Shown here piece after piece: positions 33,596 to 42,553 of a DNA stretch of 64,000 nucleotides. The notes under the pieces are model-generated. The model saw only the letters and a program-made list of their open reading frames with translations, made no database searches and was not told the DNA's origin. The stretch is from contig NZ_CP034248.1 in NCBI RefSeq assembly GCF_003931855.1, positions 2,542,001 to 2,606,000 on the forward strand, given 5' to 3'. The number at the start of each line of letters is the position of its first letter. Within the stretch, counting starts at the first letter, position 1. The position numbers and the translations under genes are program-made. The stretch is from Paenibacillus lentus. Its GTDB lineage: Bacteria > Bacillota > Bacilli > Paenibacillales > Paenibacillaceae.

Positions 33596-33861
33596 TGATC
33601 ATTCGCTCCTTTCAACGCTTGCTTCACAAATTGATTTCCATATACCGCAAAAGCACCGGTAAGAATGCCTTGAATGAGCGATTCCGGCCCCCATCCAAGC
33701 AGCCAAACCGACAGCAGTACAGCGATCAGGGTAACAATATAGATGATGCTCCAGTCAGGCACTTTTGGCGTTTTTTTGAGAATATAGCCGATTACCCAAC
33801 ATGCCGCCACGACACCAAATAATATCGGATGAATAAGCTCAAAGATAACATTCCAATCCAT
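33592..33861 (-). CDS. Phage holin
   Basis: 89 residues with two strong hydrophobic segments (PILFGVVAACWVIGYIL, about 12-28, and WSIIYIVTLIAVLLSVWLLG, about 37-56) and a possible third (LIQGILTGAFAVYG), then a charged tail. Size and layout fit small phage holins that permeabilise the membrane for endolysin. It overlaps the amidase gene by 4 bases, so the two are translationally coupled. Confidence 0.85.
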   Translation of the reverse strand: MDWNVIFELIHPILFGVVAACWVIGYILKKTPKVPDWSIIYIVTLIAVLLSVWLLGWGPESLIQGILTGAFAVYGNQFVKQALKGANDQ

Positions 33862-33892
33862 CGTAATCTTCCTTTCCTGGTTTTAATACAGT

Positions 33893-34171
33893 TTATTCTT
33901 CCAAGCGGTCTATCCGTTTGTGTGCTTGCTTAGTAGATTCCTCTACTCGTGTTACTCGCTCTGATATTCCATCCACGCGCTGGCTTTGAATCCGCATGTC
34001 CACCCTGATATCATCGACACCGCGTTTGATGTATTCCACGTCCGTCTGCAGGGTCGCTCCAGCTTCTGCATCCTTGGCTGCATCCTGGCGTATAGACCGC
34101 GTGCGTCCCAACCAACCGAGTAAAATTCCACTAACGGCCGTCGCAATGGAGATAAGTATCGTAATTTCCAT
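33893..34171 (-). CDS. XhlA-like hemolysin/holin-associated protein
   Basis: 92 residues. A single N-terminal membrane segment (ITILISIATAVSGILLGWLG) is followed by a long coiled-coil (VEYIKRGVDDIRVDMRIQSQ, then ISERVTRVEESTKQAHKRID). XhlA of the PBSX lysis module has a similar plan with the membrane segment at the other end, so the name is approximate. It is the first gene of the lysis cassette, and its ATG is preceded by ggagggagcagg on the minus strand. Confidence 0.7.
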   Translation of the reverse strand: MEITILISIATAVSGILLGWLGRTRSIRQDAAKDAEAGATLQTDVEYIKRGVDDIRVDMRIQSQRVDGISERVTRVEESTKQAHKRIDRLEE

Positions 34172-34198
34172 CCTGCTCCCTCCGTTTCAAAAAGAATA

Positions 34199-34265
34199 GC
34201 CCCCGAATTGGGGGCACAATTCACCGGAAATGACAAAAGCCGCTGATGCACTCAGCGGCTTCCGA
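34199..34265 (-). terminator. Hairpin pair upstream of the lysis cassette
   Basis: The stem aagccgctga / tcagcggctt (34240-34264) is followed on the minus strand by a T-rich ttttgtcattt, a terminator for leftward transcription. Next to it gccccc-gaatt-gggggc forms a second hairpin. Confidence 0.65.
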
Positions 34266-34598
34266 ACCTCTGTCGATTCATTTCCACAATACAAATTTAA
34301 CACGTCTAAAGTCCAGTGCACGGACATGCCCTGGTCATTAGCCGGACACAAGGCGGACAACGTTCTGCAAAGGATCGACTCCTCCCCTAATTCTCAGCTG
34401 TACTTCTGGGCTGCCATGCGTGCGGTAGCCGACGTTACATGGCGGTGGTCATCTTAAAAAGGCTAACCTATCTTCACTCCTATAAAAAGAACACATATGA
34501 CAAGTACAGAAATTAATAAAATAACAATAATAGACTTGGTTTTTAATTGATAATCTTTTCTCAAGGCTGCTGAAACCTCCCTTTACTCTAATTTAATT
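34266..34598. other. Gene-poor stretch between lysis cassette and ABC transporter
   Basis: No gene I can support. A 75-codon open frame on the plus strand (34230-34457) starts inside the terminator hairpin and has no ribosome site. Confidence 0.4.
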
Positions 34599-35396
34599 TT
34601 ATGTGTGAATATCGCTCCTTCTAAATGCAATCATTGCAACAACAAGACAAACAGCAATAACAATCACAGCAATTAGCGTTGTTCGAATATACTCATTTAT
34701 GCCCGATAGAGTAACAAGCTGAGAATTGATAACGTACTGTCCGCAAAATTTAAAAATTTGCGTCGTTAATGTGTGTTCGGAGACCGTACGCAATAGCGCA
34801 GACGTAGAGTCTTTGAAATAGCCGCTGAGCAGAAAATCACCGAATATGATGACAAAAGTGACGACGATGGCTGAAGCTGTTTTTTTAATAAGGATCCCGA
34901 CCATCATCACGATGGCCGCATAAGCTGATAAATAGAGAAGGTTAAAAAAGAGAGCGGCTACCACAAAGGTTATATGTTCCTGAAAATTAACACTACCAAT
35001 GGGTGAGCCCGTTACTAACACAAGTGCCATATATAAAGCATAGTACAATCCGAAAAACTGGATCATCCACCAGCCAATCACCTTGAGCTCCGATATATAC
35101 TTCCCCATAAAGTATGATAATCGGCTTCGCCCAGAGGCGATAATATTTTTAACTGACCCGTATTCAAACCCCTCGGTTGCAAAATAACAGGCATGCAGTG
35201 GAATAATAAAATACAGCAAAAATGATAAGGAAATCGCCAGACGCAGTGGCTCGATCGGGTTACTTAATGCAAATCCTGACTTTGTACCAATCCAGATCGG
35301 CAATAGAATGCTAGCAAGCAAAAAAATAATACTGACCGCTCGATAGCTGGTATCTTTTTCCAAATAATAGGCTTCACCTTTCAGAAAATTTCTCAT
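34599..35396 (-). CDS. ABC-2-type transporter permease (BcrB-like)
   Basis: 265 residues with six hydrophobic segments typical of ABC-2 permeases (for example AVSIIFLLASILLPIWIG, LFFNLLYLSAYAAIVMMVG, LIAVIVIAVCLVVAMIAF). Its start overlaps the end of the ATPase gene by 4 bases (ATGA-type coupling). Together they form a two-gene exporter of the bacitracin/lantibiotic-immunity type, likely moving or sensing a peptide antibiotic at the membrane. Substrate unknown. Control by the divergent LytTR two-component genes is inferred from arrangement. Confidence 0.85.
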   Translation of the reverse strand: MRNFLKGEAYYLEKDTSYRAVSIIFLLASILLPIWIGTKSGFALSNPIEPLRLAISLSFLLYFIIPLHACYFATEGFEYGSVKNIIASGRSRLSYFMGKYISELKVIGWWMIQFFGLYYALYMALVLVTGSPIGSVNFQEHITFVVAALFFNLLYLSAYAAIVMMVGILIKKTASAIVVTFVIIFGDFLLSGYFKDSTSALLRTVSEHTLTTQIFKFCGQYVINSQLVTLSGINEYIRTTLIAVIVIAVCLVVAMIAFRRSDIHT

Positions 35397-36307
35397 GAAA
35401 CACGGCCTCCTATAAGATCCATATAGTAGCTTTCGAGATTCGGAGCGGATAAATGAAGACCCTCAATCGGAATTCCCTGCTGCAGGAAAAACGTCATCAA
35501 TTTCTCCAGCTCCATGCTATCCTTAGGGATTTGAATCTCGCCGTTATTCATGAGTGCTACCGTGGCGATATTAAGCTTTTCTTTCAAGATGTGCATAACC
35601 TCAACCGGCTTTGGCGTTCGAACACATATTTGGCTTGCCGCGGATTTTAACAATTCCTCGGATGAGATTTCTTTAACTAATCTACCTTTATGAATAAAGC
35701 CAAATTTTGTAGCCAGTAGCTGCAATTCGCTTAAAATATGGCTTGATATTAAAATCGTTACTCCTTTCTCCTTCGCTAAGTATTCGAGAATTTTACGCAT
35801 CTCAACAATGCCTGAAGGATCAAGGCCATTAATTGGCTCATCCAACACTAGAAATTTAGGGTTATTGAGCAGGGCGATCGCAATGCCAAGACGCTGCCGC
35901 ATGCCGAAAGAATACTCAGAAACCCTTTTATCTCCTACTTCCCTCAAAGATACTATTTCCAAAACCTCAACAATCCTACTGGCATCGTCAACCCCAAATA
36001 CGCGGCTATAAAAAGTCAGGTTTTGCTGCGCTGTCATATGTGGATAAAGAGCAGGAACTTCGATGAGAAACCCGACACTCCGCCTGGCTGATCGAAGTTC
36101 CTTGCCACTTTTTCCAAACAGCGAGATTTCGCCTCTTGTCGGAAAAACTAACCCTGCAATGATTCGCATAAGTGTCGTTTTACCAGCGCCATTTTCCCCT
36201 ATGAAACCGTAAATATCTCCTGCCTGTATCGACATCTGAATATCTTGGAGTACCAAAGATGAACCGTATCGTTGGGTTAACCCTTTTGCTTCAAAAATAG
36301 TTTGCAC
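35393..36307 (-). CDS. ABC transporter ATP-binding protein (BcrA-like)
   Basis: 304 residues from a GTG at 36307, which has ggag about 8 bases upstream. Earlier in-frame codons lack a ribosome site. Walker A is GFIGENGAGKTTLMR, the signature is YSFGMRQRLGIAIAL, Walker B is FLVLDEPINGLDPSGIVEM and the switch is ILISSHILSEL. The C-terminal part, DUF4162-like, has the usual regulatory tail. It powers the adjacent six-segment permease. The divergent two-component system starts about 190 bp away. Confidence 0.9.
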   Translation of the reverse strand: MQTIFEAKGLTQRYGSSLVLQDIQMSIQAGDIYGFIGENGAGKTTLMRIIAGLVFPTRGEISLFGKSGKELRSARRSVGFLIEVPALYPHMTAQQNLTFYSRVFGVDDASRIVEVLEIVSLREVGDKRVSEYSFGMRQRLGIAIALLNNPKFLVLDEPINGLDPSGIVEMRKILEYLAKEKGVTILISSHILSELQLLATKFGFIHKGRLVKEISSEELLKSAASQICVRTPKPVEVMHILKEKLNIATVALMNNGEIQIPKDSMELEKLMTFFLQQGIPIEGLHLSAPNLESYYMDLIGGRVS

Positions 36308-36492
36308 AAAAAACACTCCTCTGACTTCTCCGTTAGAGGTACTATAGCAGCTGTCTATCAACAAATTAGAGCTATGGTTAAAATTAAGGTTGTTCATGTC
36401 ATTTTTAAGAATTTATCTCAGATGCACTTGGAGTTATTTCCAAAACTGATTATATTAGTTGTTGAATTGATCATATGTAAAGGAATGGTATT

Positions 36493-37230
36493 ATGATTCG
36501 TATCGCAGTTTGCGACGATGACTTTCAAACCACAGAGCAAATCGAACTGCTTTTGCTGATGCTGCAAAAAAATATTCTCGAAAAAATAGAAGTGGCCATC
36601 TATTACTCCGGTGAAAGCTTTGCCAAGGCTATTCAGGATGGTTGCCCCTTTGATATTGTGCTTATGGACATTGAAATGAAGGGAATGGATGGGATTCAAG
36701 CAGGGCATCTGCTTAGATCAAACGTGGATAATGACTCCGTACAAATGATTTATATATCCAGTCATGAACAGTACCATGTGCAGCTATTTGATGTTCAGCC
36801 CTCGGGGTTTATCAGAAAACCCTTCGATCAAGAAAGCTTTCAATGCAAGTTAATACCGGCTCTGCAAAGGGTACTGGCTAAACGCCAGCAAGCAAAATTA
36901 AATTTTTTACCTATTCAAAAACAAGGGCGTGAGCTGCTGATCCCTGTACGTGATATTGTCTATTTGGAAAGCAGGGCGAGGAAGGTTCTGCTGGTTACTA
37001 GAAGTGAGCAGATCGAGTACTACAGTACTTTAAATGAGGAGGAACAGAAGCTTCATACTGGCCGTTTTGTGAGAATTCATCAGTCGTATATCGTCAATTT
37101 TTATTTTGTAAAAGAGATCAGCTATAAAAAAGTCGTGCTCGTTACCAATAAAGAATTGCCAATCAGCGAGAAAAAAAGCGCCTCCGTGAAAAAAAGCTAT
37201 ATAAAGTTCAGGGGGGATTTACTTGCATAG
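36493..37230 (+). CDS. LytTR-family response regulator (AgrA/ComE-like)
   Basis: A 245-residue cytoplasmic regulator. The receiver domain (1-120) has acidic DD at 9-10 (RIAVCDDDF), the phosphoacceptor in FDIVLMDIEMKGMDG (Asp 59) and Lys in GFIRKPFD. The LytTR DNA-binding domain (about 140-240) includes IPVRDIVYLESRARKVLLV and RFVRIHQSYIVNF. Such regulators bind direct repeats upstream of peptide-exporter or bacteriocin genes. It overlaps the following kinase gene by 8 bases. Confidence 0.9.
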   Translation: MIRIAVCDDDFQTTEQIELLLLMLQKNILEKIEVAIYYSGESFAKAIQDGCPFDIVLMDIEMKGMDGIQAGHLLRSNVDNDSVQMIYISSHEQYHVQLFDVQPSGFIRKPFDQESFQCKLIPALQRVLAKRQQAKLNFLPIQKQGRELLIPVRDIVYLESRARKVLLVTRSEQIEYYSTLNEEEQKLHTGRFVRIHQSYIVNFYFVKEISYKKVVLVTNKELPISEKKSASVKKSYIKFRGDLLA

Positions 37231-38539
37231 TGTGTTTTGGGAAGAATTTTTTTATCTGACAACTCTCCCGGCGTTAGCTTGGATTATTCACTTTTTTTTC
37301 AGCAACTGCTTTACGTGTCGCATAGAAAGAACTGTCTACCTCAGTTTATTGTACGTGTTGCATTTGCTGTGCACTTCGGCGCTGCATTTTACTTCCCTCC
37401 CTGGGGTCGTATTGCTTACGTTAAACACACTGTTAATTGTAGGGCTATCTTTGCTTTACCGGGGCAATCTCAGGTGGCGAATATACGCAGCACTCTTTGT
37501 CACCGCCCTGATCTTTCTAAGCGATACCGCATTGGCACCTATGTCTCTGACGAACGGTTATATCCTGAATCTCTTTCTATCCAAAATCCTCATGTTTTTA
37601 CTGGTGCTCATATCCGTTCGCCTATTTCGATCCTTTGGCGATGGATTTTTATCTAGCTGGCACTGGCTATTTTTATTTCTGTGCCCGTTATTCAGTATGC
37701 TGGTTACCGCCAAGTTGGCCAATCATCTCACCTTTCGGTCAAATACGTTCCTTTTTCCGATGTTGTCCAGCGGGCTGTTACTTATTAATTTTTTGATTTT
37801 CCTGCTATACGATCGCATTTTGTACATACAGATAACGCTATCTAAAAACAGTTTGCTAGAGCAGAATAACGCATACTATGTGAATCAATATTTGTTGACA
37901 AAAGAGAGGCAGCAGGAAATCTATAAATTCCAACACGACTTCAAAAACATTTTGCTAGGCTTACGCGGCAAATTGCAGTCTGGAGAGGGACAGACCCATT
38001 TTCCAGCGGAACTGGACAAGCTTCTCGGCACCATTGAAAAAGCGCACGGCAGCTGCAGCAGCGGAAATGTAATTATCGATTCCATCATTAATTACAAGGA
38101 GCAGGCAGCAAAAAAGGAGCATATTCCTTTCTACCTGGATTTAAACATTCCAGCCCAGCTTGAGCTTGACACGATTGAGATCAGTGTCATTCTAGGAAAC
38201 GCCTTGGACAATGCCATTGAGGCCTGTAAAGTAGAAGGGAACACAGAGCGGCATGTTAGAATTCAGATGCATTATCTTAACCAAAGCCTGTTTATAAAAA
38301 TTCAAAACCCCTATGTGCATGAAATTCGCACGAATTTTAGGGGAGATATCCGCTCCACCAAATCCGGGAAACATATTCGTGGCCTCGGTTTAAAAAACAT
38401 TCAACAAAGGATAAACGACTGTAACGGCCTGCTTGAAATCTCTTACGATGACAATCTTTTTACTATTGAAATCGTGCTGTTTCATATTCGGCGCAAGGAT
38501 CAAGAGGAACTAAAGCCTGAAGCCTCAGGAATGATCTAG
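37223..38539 (+). CDS. GHKL sensor histidine kinase (AgrC/ComD-like)
   Basis: A 438-residue membrane kinase. About six transmembrane helices occupy residues 1-200 (for example VVLLTLNTLLIVGLSLLYRG and LLINFLIFLLYDRILYI). The phosphoacceptor helix is IYKFQHDFKNILLGLRG (His about 239), followed by a GHKL ATPase domain with EISVILGNALDNAIEACK (N box) and SGKHIRGLGLKNIQQR (G box). The N-terminal half fits peptide sensing at the membrane. It pairs with the LytTR regulator and probably controls the divergent exporter. Confidence 0.9.
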   Translation: MHSVFWEEFFYLTTLPALAWIIHFFFSNCFTCRIERTVYLSLLYVLHLLCTSALHFTSLPGVVLLTLNTLLIVGLSLLYRGNLRWRIYAALFVTALIFLSDTALAPMSLTNGYILNLFLSKILMFLLVLISVRLFRSFGDGFLSSWHWLFLFLCPLFSMLVTAKLANHLTFRSNTFLFPMLSSGLLLINFLIFLLYDRILYIQITLSKNSLLEQNNAYYVNQYLLTKERQQEIYKFQHDFKNILLGLRGKLQSGEGQTHFPAELDKLLGTIEKAHGSCSSGNVIIDSIINYKEQAAKKEHIPFYLDLNIPAQLELDTIEISVILGNALDNAIEACKVEGNTERHVRIQMHYLNQSLFIKIQNPYVHEIRTNFRGDIRSTKSGKHIRGLGLKNIQQRINDCNGLLEISYDDNLFTIEIVLFHIRRKDQEELKPEASGMI

Positions 38540-39214
38540 CCGATTCCAAGCTCGCTTAGCCGCTCCGTAATTCTGACCGGAATCAACTCGAAAAGCCGGT
38601 TCCAAGGCATCATCAGCTCAGACTTCAATCGGTAATCCTTGAATTCCAGCGATGGCGTGAAGGCGTAGGATTGCAAATGCTGCTTCACCCTGGTGTCGAT
38701 CACCTCATTGCTGCTGAAGTGATCTTTGAACATCTCGTTAACGATGAGTCCATCGATTCCGGCCTGCTCATTGGCCGCTCGGTATAAATCGGGAAGAAGC
38801 TCGAACACTATCGGAATCGGAGAAAATGCATGCTTCCCAGGCTGAGAGTACAGTACGACATGAGTCCCGTCCGCCAAGTTCGACCGATCCTTCAGCAGTC
38901 CTTTTAAAATTTTTCCATGGAAGCTCGCTTCGCTGTCCAGTACCACGCCATCATGCCCCATATATACCCAAACATGCTTGAGTTCCATACAAATGCCCGA
39001 TTTCGTAATCCCACCAAATGGCATATTCGATGACAAAGCTAACGCGCTCCTGACCAAACTCCAACTGGCGGCGAAAGGAAGGGAACCCTCCCGGTTTCTG
39101 AAAAATCGTAACGCCCACCGCATCTGGATAAAATGGATCGCGAAGGTCAAACATCAGATAGGGAGCATATTTCATCCATAGCTCTACGGCAGATTGGCAA
39201 TTATCCATTTTCAC
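38536..39214 (-). pseudogene. Frameshifted gene of unknown function
   Basis: Two overlapping minus-strand frames join into one protein. The first reads MDNCQSAVELWMKYAPYLMF to WDYEIGHLY and the second continues ELKHVWVYMGHDGVV to the stop at 38536. One extra G in tatggaactcaag (about 38986) explains the break. The combined protein would be about 220 residues with no recognised domain. Either a recent pseudogene or a sequencing slip. Confidence 0.7.
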
Positions 39215-39282
39215 CTCAAGTCAACTCCTCTTGCAGAAATTTTCCTAACAGTAGAATCCTGCAGCTTCTGGATTAACAAGCC

Positions 39283-39455
39283 ATGACCTCGCCTGCATTT
39301 GGTTAACTTGCCCCAGCTGATCCCACTCAAAGGTCAAATGTGCTCCCAAGCTGCTGCTGACCTGAGTTCGGTTGCTGTTCTCGTCGTACTGGCTGGCAAC
39401 CTAGTAGCCATCCTGCCATTCTTTGGTGACGCGTTTAGCTGAGTCGTACACTTAC
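39283..39455 (-). pseudogene. Rhs YD-repeat relic
   Basis: On the minus strand the sequence runs gtgtacgactcagctaaacg, then caccaaagaatggcaggatg, and later ctttgagtgggatcagctgg. It matches T1 at about 12253-12410 at roughly 85-90 percent, with an in-frame stop (tactag). It lies inside the inverted segment, so before inversion it pointed the same way as the cassettes to the left. Confidence 0.85.
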
Positions 39456-39525
39456 TATTTCCCCATTATCGATTAATTGTTTTATGGCCCTGGATTAGTA
39501 AAAATATCAAGATCACTCTCAAGTG

Positions 39526-39750
39526 TTATCGGATGTTCAAAATCGAACATTTAGAATAAATATTGTTTTCCAGATAATCTTCAAAATCAATCGGGATAAA
39601 GGTGGCACTCGAAAACCATTTGGAAATCATCAAGGTATGGGTATTACTTTTCAAAACGCTGCGCTGAAAAATCTCCACCCTTTCCCCCTTTACGATTCCC
39701 ATTTTTTCCGTTGCCGAATATTGGCCGATTAGCCACTCAGCAAGACACAA
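39526..39750 (-). CDS. Short open frame of unknown function, possibly an immunity-gene fragment
   Basis: 74 codons (MCLAEWLIGQYSATEKMG...) between the Rhs relic and the MepB 3' half. No ribosome site is clear and no family is recognised. Its setting, beside Rhs remnants, suggests the remains of an immunity gene, but it may be chance. Confidence 0.25.
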   Translation of the reverse strand: MCLAEWLIGQYSATEKMGIVKGERVEIFQRSVLKSNTHTLMISKWFSSATFIPIDFEDYLENNIYSKCSILNIR

Positions 39751-39884
39751 AAACTTATCGCTATCGCCTTAAATTTTTAACGGAAAAAACACTCAATGAA
39801 AACAGACACGAGAATAATCTCTCGTATCTTTTGTATCTTATTTCTTATTTTCCTTATTCCACAATCGCGCCCGGTTGGTGAAGA

Positions 39885-40134
39885 TTAAAAAGAATACAGT
39901 TCTATTATTTTTTCTAAAGATAATTTATTCGGATTACACATATCAACAAAATAGGGTAACTGCCATTTTTGAGTTTTCATCGCTTGTTTGCTGTTCGGAC
40001 TATCCCAGATTGGATATACTCTTATTGCCATTTTTCCCTTTGTTGAAGTAGACCTAAGAATATCCTTTTTTAGAAGAACTTCTTTTGGAAAAATAAATTG
40101 ACCAAACTCATTTTCATTTTTAAAGGTAGTTATA
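39885..40134 (-). pseudogene. MepB-family gene, 3' half, displaced by inversion
   Basis: The minus strand reads [18 protein letters not shown], then [20 protein letters not shown] and [13 protein letters not shown], the C-terminal half of the MepB-family protein whose N-terminal half is at 30210. It is read in frame from the end of IS1182-like copy 2. It begins with TATAACT on the minus strand, the same 7-mer that ends the 5' half. Confidence 0.9.
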
Positions 40135-41603
40135 CAGACTGTTGAAGTAATTGATTTTCTATGCAAGAAAACATACTTTCCACGGAAATCCAGAATCGAA
40201 AGGATTAAAATATAAGGTGAGTTCCCGTTTGTACGAGAAAAAAGCTTGGCTAGGTGCCTTGCTATTTTCTTAATGTTCTGCACTATGGCAGTCATCAGTG
40301 CTTGTTCCTGCACTTTTTCCCGGCCACGCAAACGGGAAATGCGAAGCCCATGGAGCACTTTGGCATCCGCGAAGCTTCGCTCAACTGTTTTACAACGGAG
40401 CTTATACAAGATCTGTCCTGAAGAGCTACGGTAATTCGCTTCTACTCGCTCTTTAAACCCTTCCCAAACATGCCGCTGAATTTTACGTTTACGATTTTTG
40501 CTTGATGTACAGCTATCCAATAATGGGCATTGGCCACATAAGTCAGGGTTGGACATATATTCTTTGTATCCATTGCGATTAGTTGTGTGGTAAGTCAGCT
40601 TAGATCCATTGGGACATATATAAGCGTCTTGTTGCGGGTCATAGGAAAACTCTTCTTTGGGTATAGTCCCCTCTGCTGTAGGGGCATTACGAGTAGCGAT
40701 GACACTGAAAACACCCATCTCGCTTGTTTTTTTGCATATGTAGGGCGTCATATATCCTGAATCCAAAGCAACAGCTTCTAACGTATTGTGAAAGTCAAAT
40801 GTATCGATCTGTCTTTGAAGTCTTTCTATATAAACGGTTGAGTCATTCACATTTCCAGGGGTAACATGGACATCCGTAATGAGATTGAATTTGTGATCGA
40901 CTGTACGATGATCCAAATAATAAAACCCTTCGGGTTTGCCTTTACGCTTCATAAAGCCACTTTCTGGATCGGTGTTACTCACTCGCAGTTTTTTTTCAAT
41001 CGTTTCGTTTTTCACGGGCGGCAGCGGCTTTTTTCCATGACGCTCTCGTTCTTGATTAACAGCTGTCTCCAATTCTTTTAAATATTCAAGGGGCGTTTCC
41101 GTCACAACTTGCATCGATGAACGATTTTTATTCGCGTTAGCTTGGATGTGCGTTGAATCAGTAATGAGAACACGTCCCCCTACCATGTTATGACGGATGG
41201 CCAAACGGACTACTTCGTCAAAAATGTCTTGAAAAATGGTAGATCCTTTGAATCGCACATTACGGTTGTAACTAATCGTCGAGTGATCCGGCACAGGATC
41301 CGTTAAGCCTAGACCGAGGAACCAGCGGTAGGCTACGTCCGTTTTAATTTCTTGCTCTAATTGCCTTTCGGAGTGAATGCCATACAAATAACCAATCAGC
41401 ATCATTTTGAAAAGGCGAATCGGGTGAATTGGAGGCCTCCCTAATGTGCCGTGATAGTAGGGGCGAGTCATCTCCGTAATAAATGAAAAATCTACGTTTT
41501 CATCAATGATTCGTAGTAAATGATCTTTTGGTACAAGCATATCTATACTAACCAATTCAATTTGATTTCTATCTTGTTGAATGTTAGGCAATTCGCACAC
41601 CAC
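39885..41603 (-). CDS. IS1182-family transposase (copy 2) reading through into MepB
   Basis: A 572-residue open frame. The first 489 residues match the transposase at 30554, apart from one visible change (GVFSVIATR for GIFSVIATR). Because the first base after the element is T and not A, the terminal tg becomes tgt (Cys) and translation continues into the MepB 3' half for about 83 residues. Whether the fusion is active is unknown; the DDE core is complete. Confidence 0.9.
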   Translation of the reverse strand: MVCELPNIQQDRNQIELVSIDMLVPKDHLLRIIDENVDFSFITEMTRPYYHGTLGRPPIHPIRLFKMMLIGYLYGIHSERQLEQEIKTDVAYRWFLGLGLTDPVPDHSTISYNRNVRFKGSTIFQDIFDEVVRLAIRHNMVGGRVLITDSTHIQANANKNRSSMQVVTETPLEYLKELETAVNQERERHGKKPLPPVKNETIEKKLRVSNTDPESGFMKRKGKPEGFYYLDHRTVDHKFNLITDVHVTPGNVNDSTVYIERLQRQIDTFDFHNTLEAVALDSGYMTPYICKKTSEMGVFSVIATRNAPTAEGTIPKEEFSYDPQQDAYICPNGSKLTYHTTNRNGYKEYMSNPDLCGQCPLLDSCTSSKNRKRKIQRHVWEGFKERVEANYRSSSGQILYKLRCKTVERSFADAKVLHGLRISRLRGREKVQEQALMTAIVQNIKKIARHLAKLFSRTNGNSPYILILSILDFRGKYVFLHRKSITSTVCITTFKNENEFGQFIFPKEVLLKKDILRSTSTKGKMAIRVYPIWDSPNSKQAMKTQKWQLPYFVDMCNPNKLSLEKIIELYSF

Positions 41604-41679
41604 ACTTTCAATATATTACCTATATTATACCAAATTAACGCGGTAATGTGATCTAGATAGGGGCTTTTTCAACAGTCTG
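40128..41679 (-). mobile_element. IS1182-like element, copy 2 (1545 bp), opposite orientation
   Basis: The element is 40135-41679, same length and ends as copy 1. The flank at 40128-40134 is agttata (minus-strand TATAACT), partner of the copy 1 left flank. The outer flank agaaaat (41680-41686) resembles the inverse of the copy 1 right flank (aggaaat), one mismatch. The pairing of flanks across copies shows recombination between them. Confidence 0.9.
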
Positions 41680-41695
41680 AGAAAATACATCTAGC

Positions 41696-41810
41696 GGATA
41701 TTCTCCCGTAACGAAGTGGATATCCTCCAGTAACGAAGTGGATATCCTCCCGTAACGAAGCGGACATCCTCACGTAAACGAAACCGACACTCGCCCGTAA
41801 ACGAACTACC
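41696..41810. repeat. 22-bp tandem repeat array
   Basis: About five units of the type ggatatcctcccgtaacgaagt, decaying to the right (gacactcgcccgtaaacgaact). No coding frame is supported. Confidence 0.8.
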
Positions 41811-42490
41811 CATTTTCAGACGAGCCGTAACGAACAGTCCCATCCCAGTGATCTCCAGCCTGGATCCAAAGAAGTAAGGGGAAGGCAGGCAAATTTGCCC
41901 TTGACGAAGCCTCCTGCTCCCTTTTTTATGACCAATATACGCTAAAAAGAATATACAGCACATATATGCATGCGAACATAATGCAGAACGCTATAATCCA
42001 CAGTATTCCTTTTCCCTTGCCTCTATACCTTTCACCTAGCTTCCACACGATGTTATTCCTCCTCCATTCATTACTGTTTAACTTTTAACGCTTAATTATG
42101 AGACTTTACTAGATGCCACATGGCACTTTTCATTACCTTTTACAACTCCATACAATTTTCGCTATCACTATCATTACCCCATTATCATCGCAGTGACAGT
42201 CAAACTACAGTCACAACAACCATCACGAAGAGATCATTACCATTACCATTATCGTAAGCGTCACCATTACCGTAACCAAGAACGTAACTGCGAACGTAAC
42301 GGACCACCACCACAACCGCAACCAAGAACATAACCAAGAACGTAACCACAATCGTAGCGACAACCGTAGCCACTAACGTAATTACGCCAACATTTAACAT
42401 TACTCGCTATTACTAATACTTAACATTCCCGCGAGCGGTCGAAACCAAACCGATCCGGATGAAAAGAGAGTTTCCGGTGCCTTTTTCCAC
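41811..42490. other. Gene-poor stretch with low-complexity blocks
   Basis: No credible gene. 42190-42380 is built of short repeats such as cattaccattacc and aacgtaaccaagaacgtaac, with strong strand bias. Confidence 0.5.
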
Positions 42491-42520
42491 TTGTTAAAGG
42501 AACGTAAGTTCGTATATAAT
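42491..42520 (+). promoter_or_regulatory. Promoter with LexA (SOS) box
   Basis: -35 TTGTTA (42491-42496) and -10 TATAAT (42515-42520) are 18 bases apart. GGAAC-gtaa-GTTCG (42499-42512) fits the Gram-positive SOS box CGAAC-N4-GTTYG except at the first base and sits between the two boxes, where LexA would block polymerase. Confidence 0.65.
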
Positions 42521-42553
42521 ACAAACAAACGTTCCTGTTAAAGGGTGATTCTG

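Noticed and set aside
34230..34457. 75-codon plus-strand open frame near the lysis cassette
   Set aside because: It starts within a terminator hairpin, has no ribosome site and resembles nothing known to me.
42200..42400. Minus-strand hydrophobic open frame (VATVVATIVVTFLVMFLVAV...)
   Set aside because: Low-complexity DNA made of cattacc/aacgtaac repeats gives Val-rich translation by chance; there is no ribosome site.
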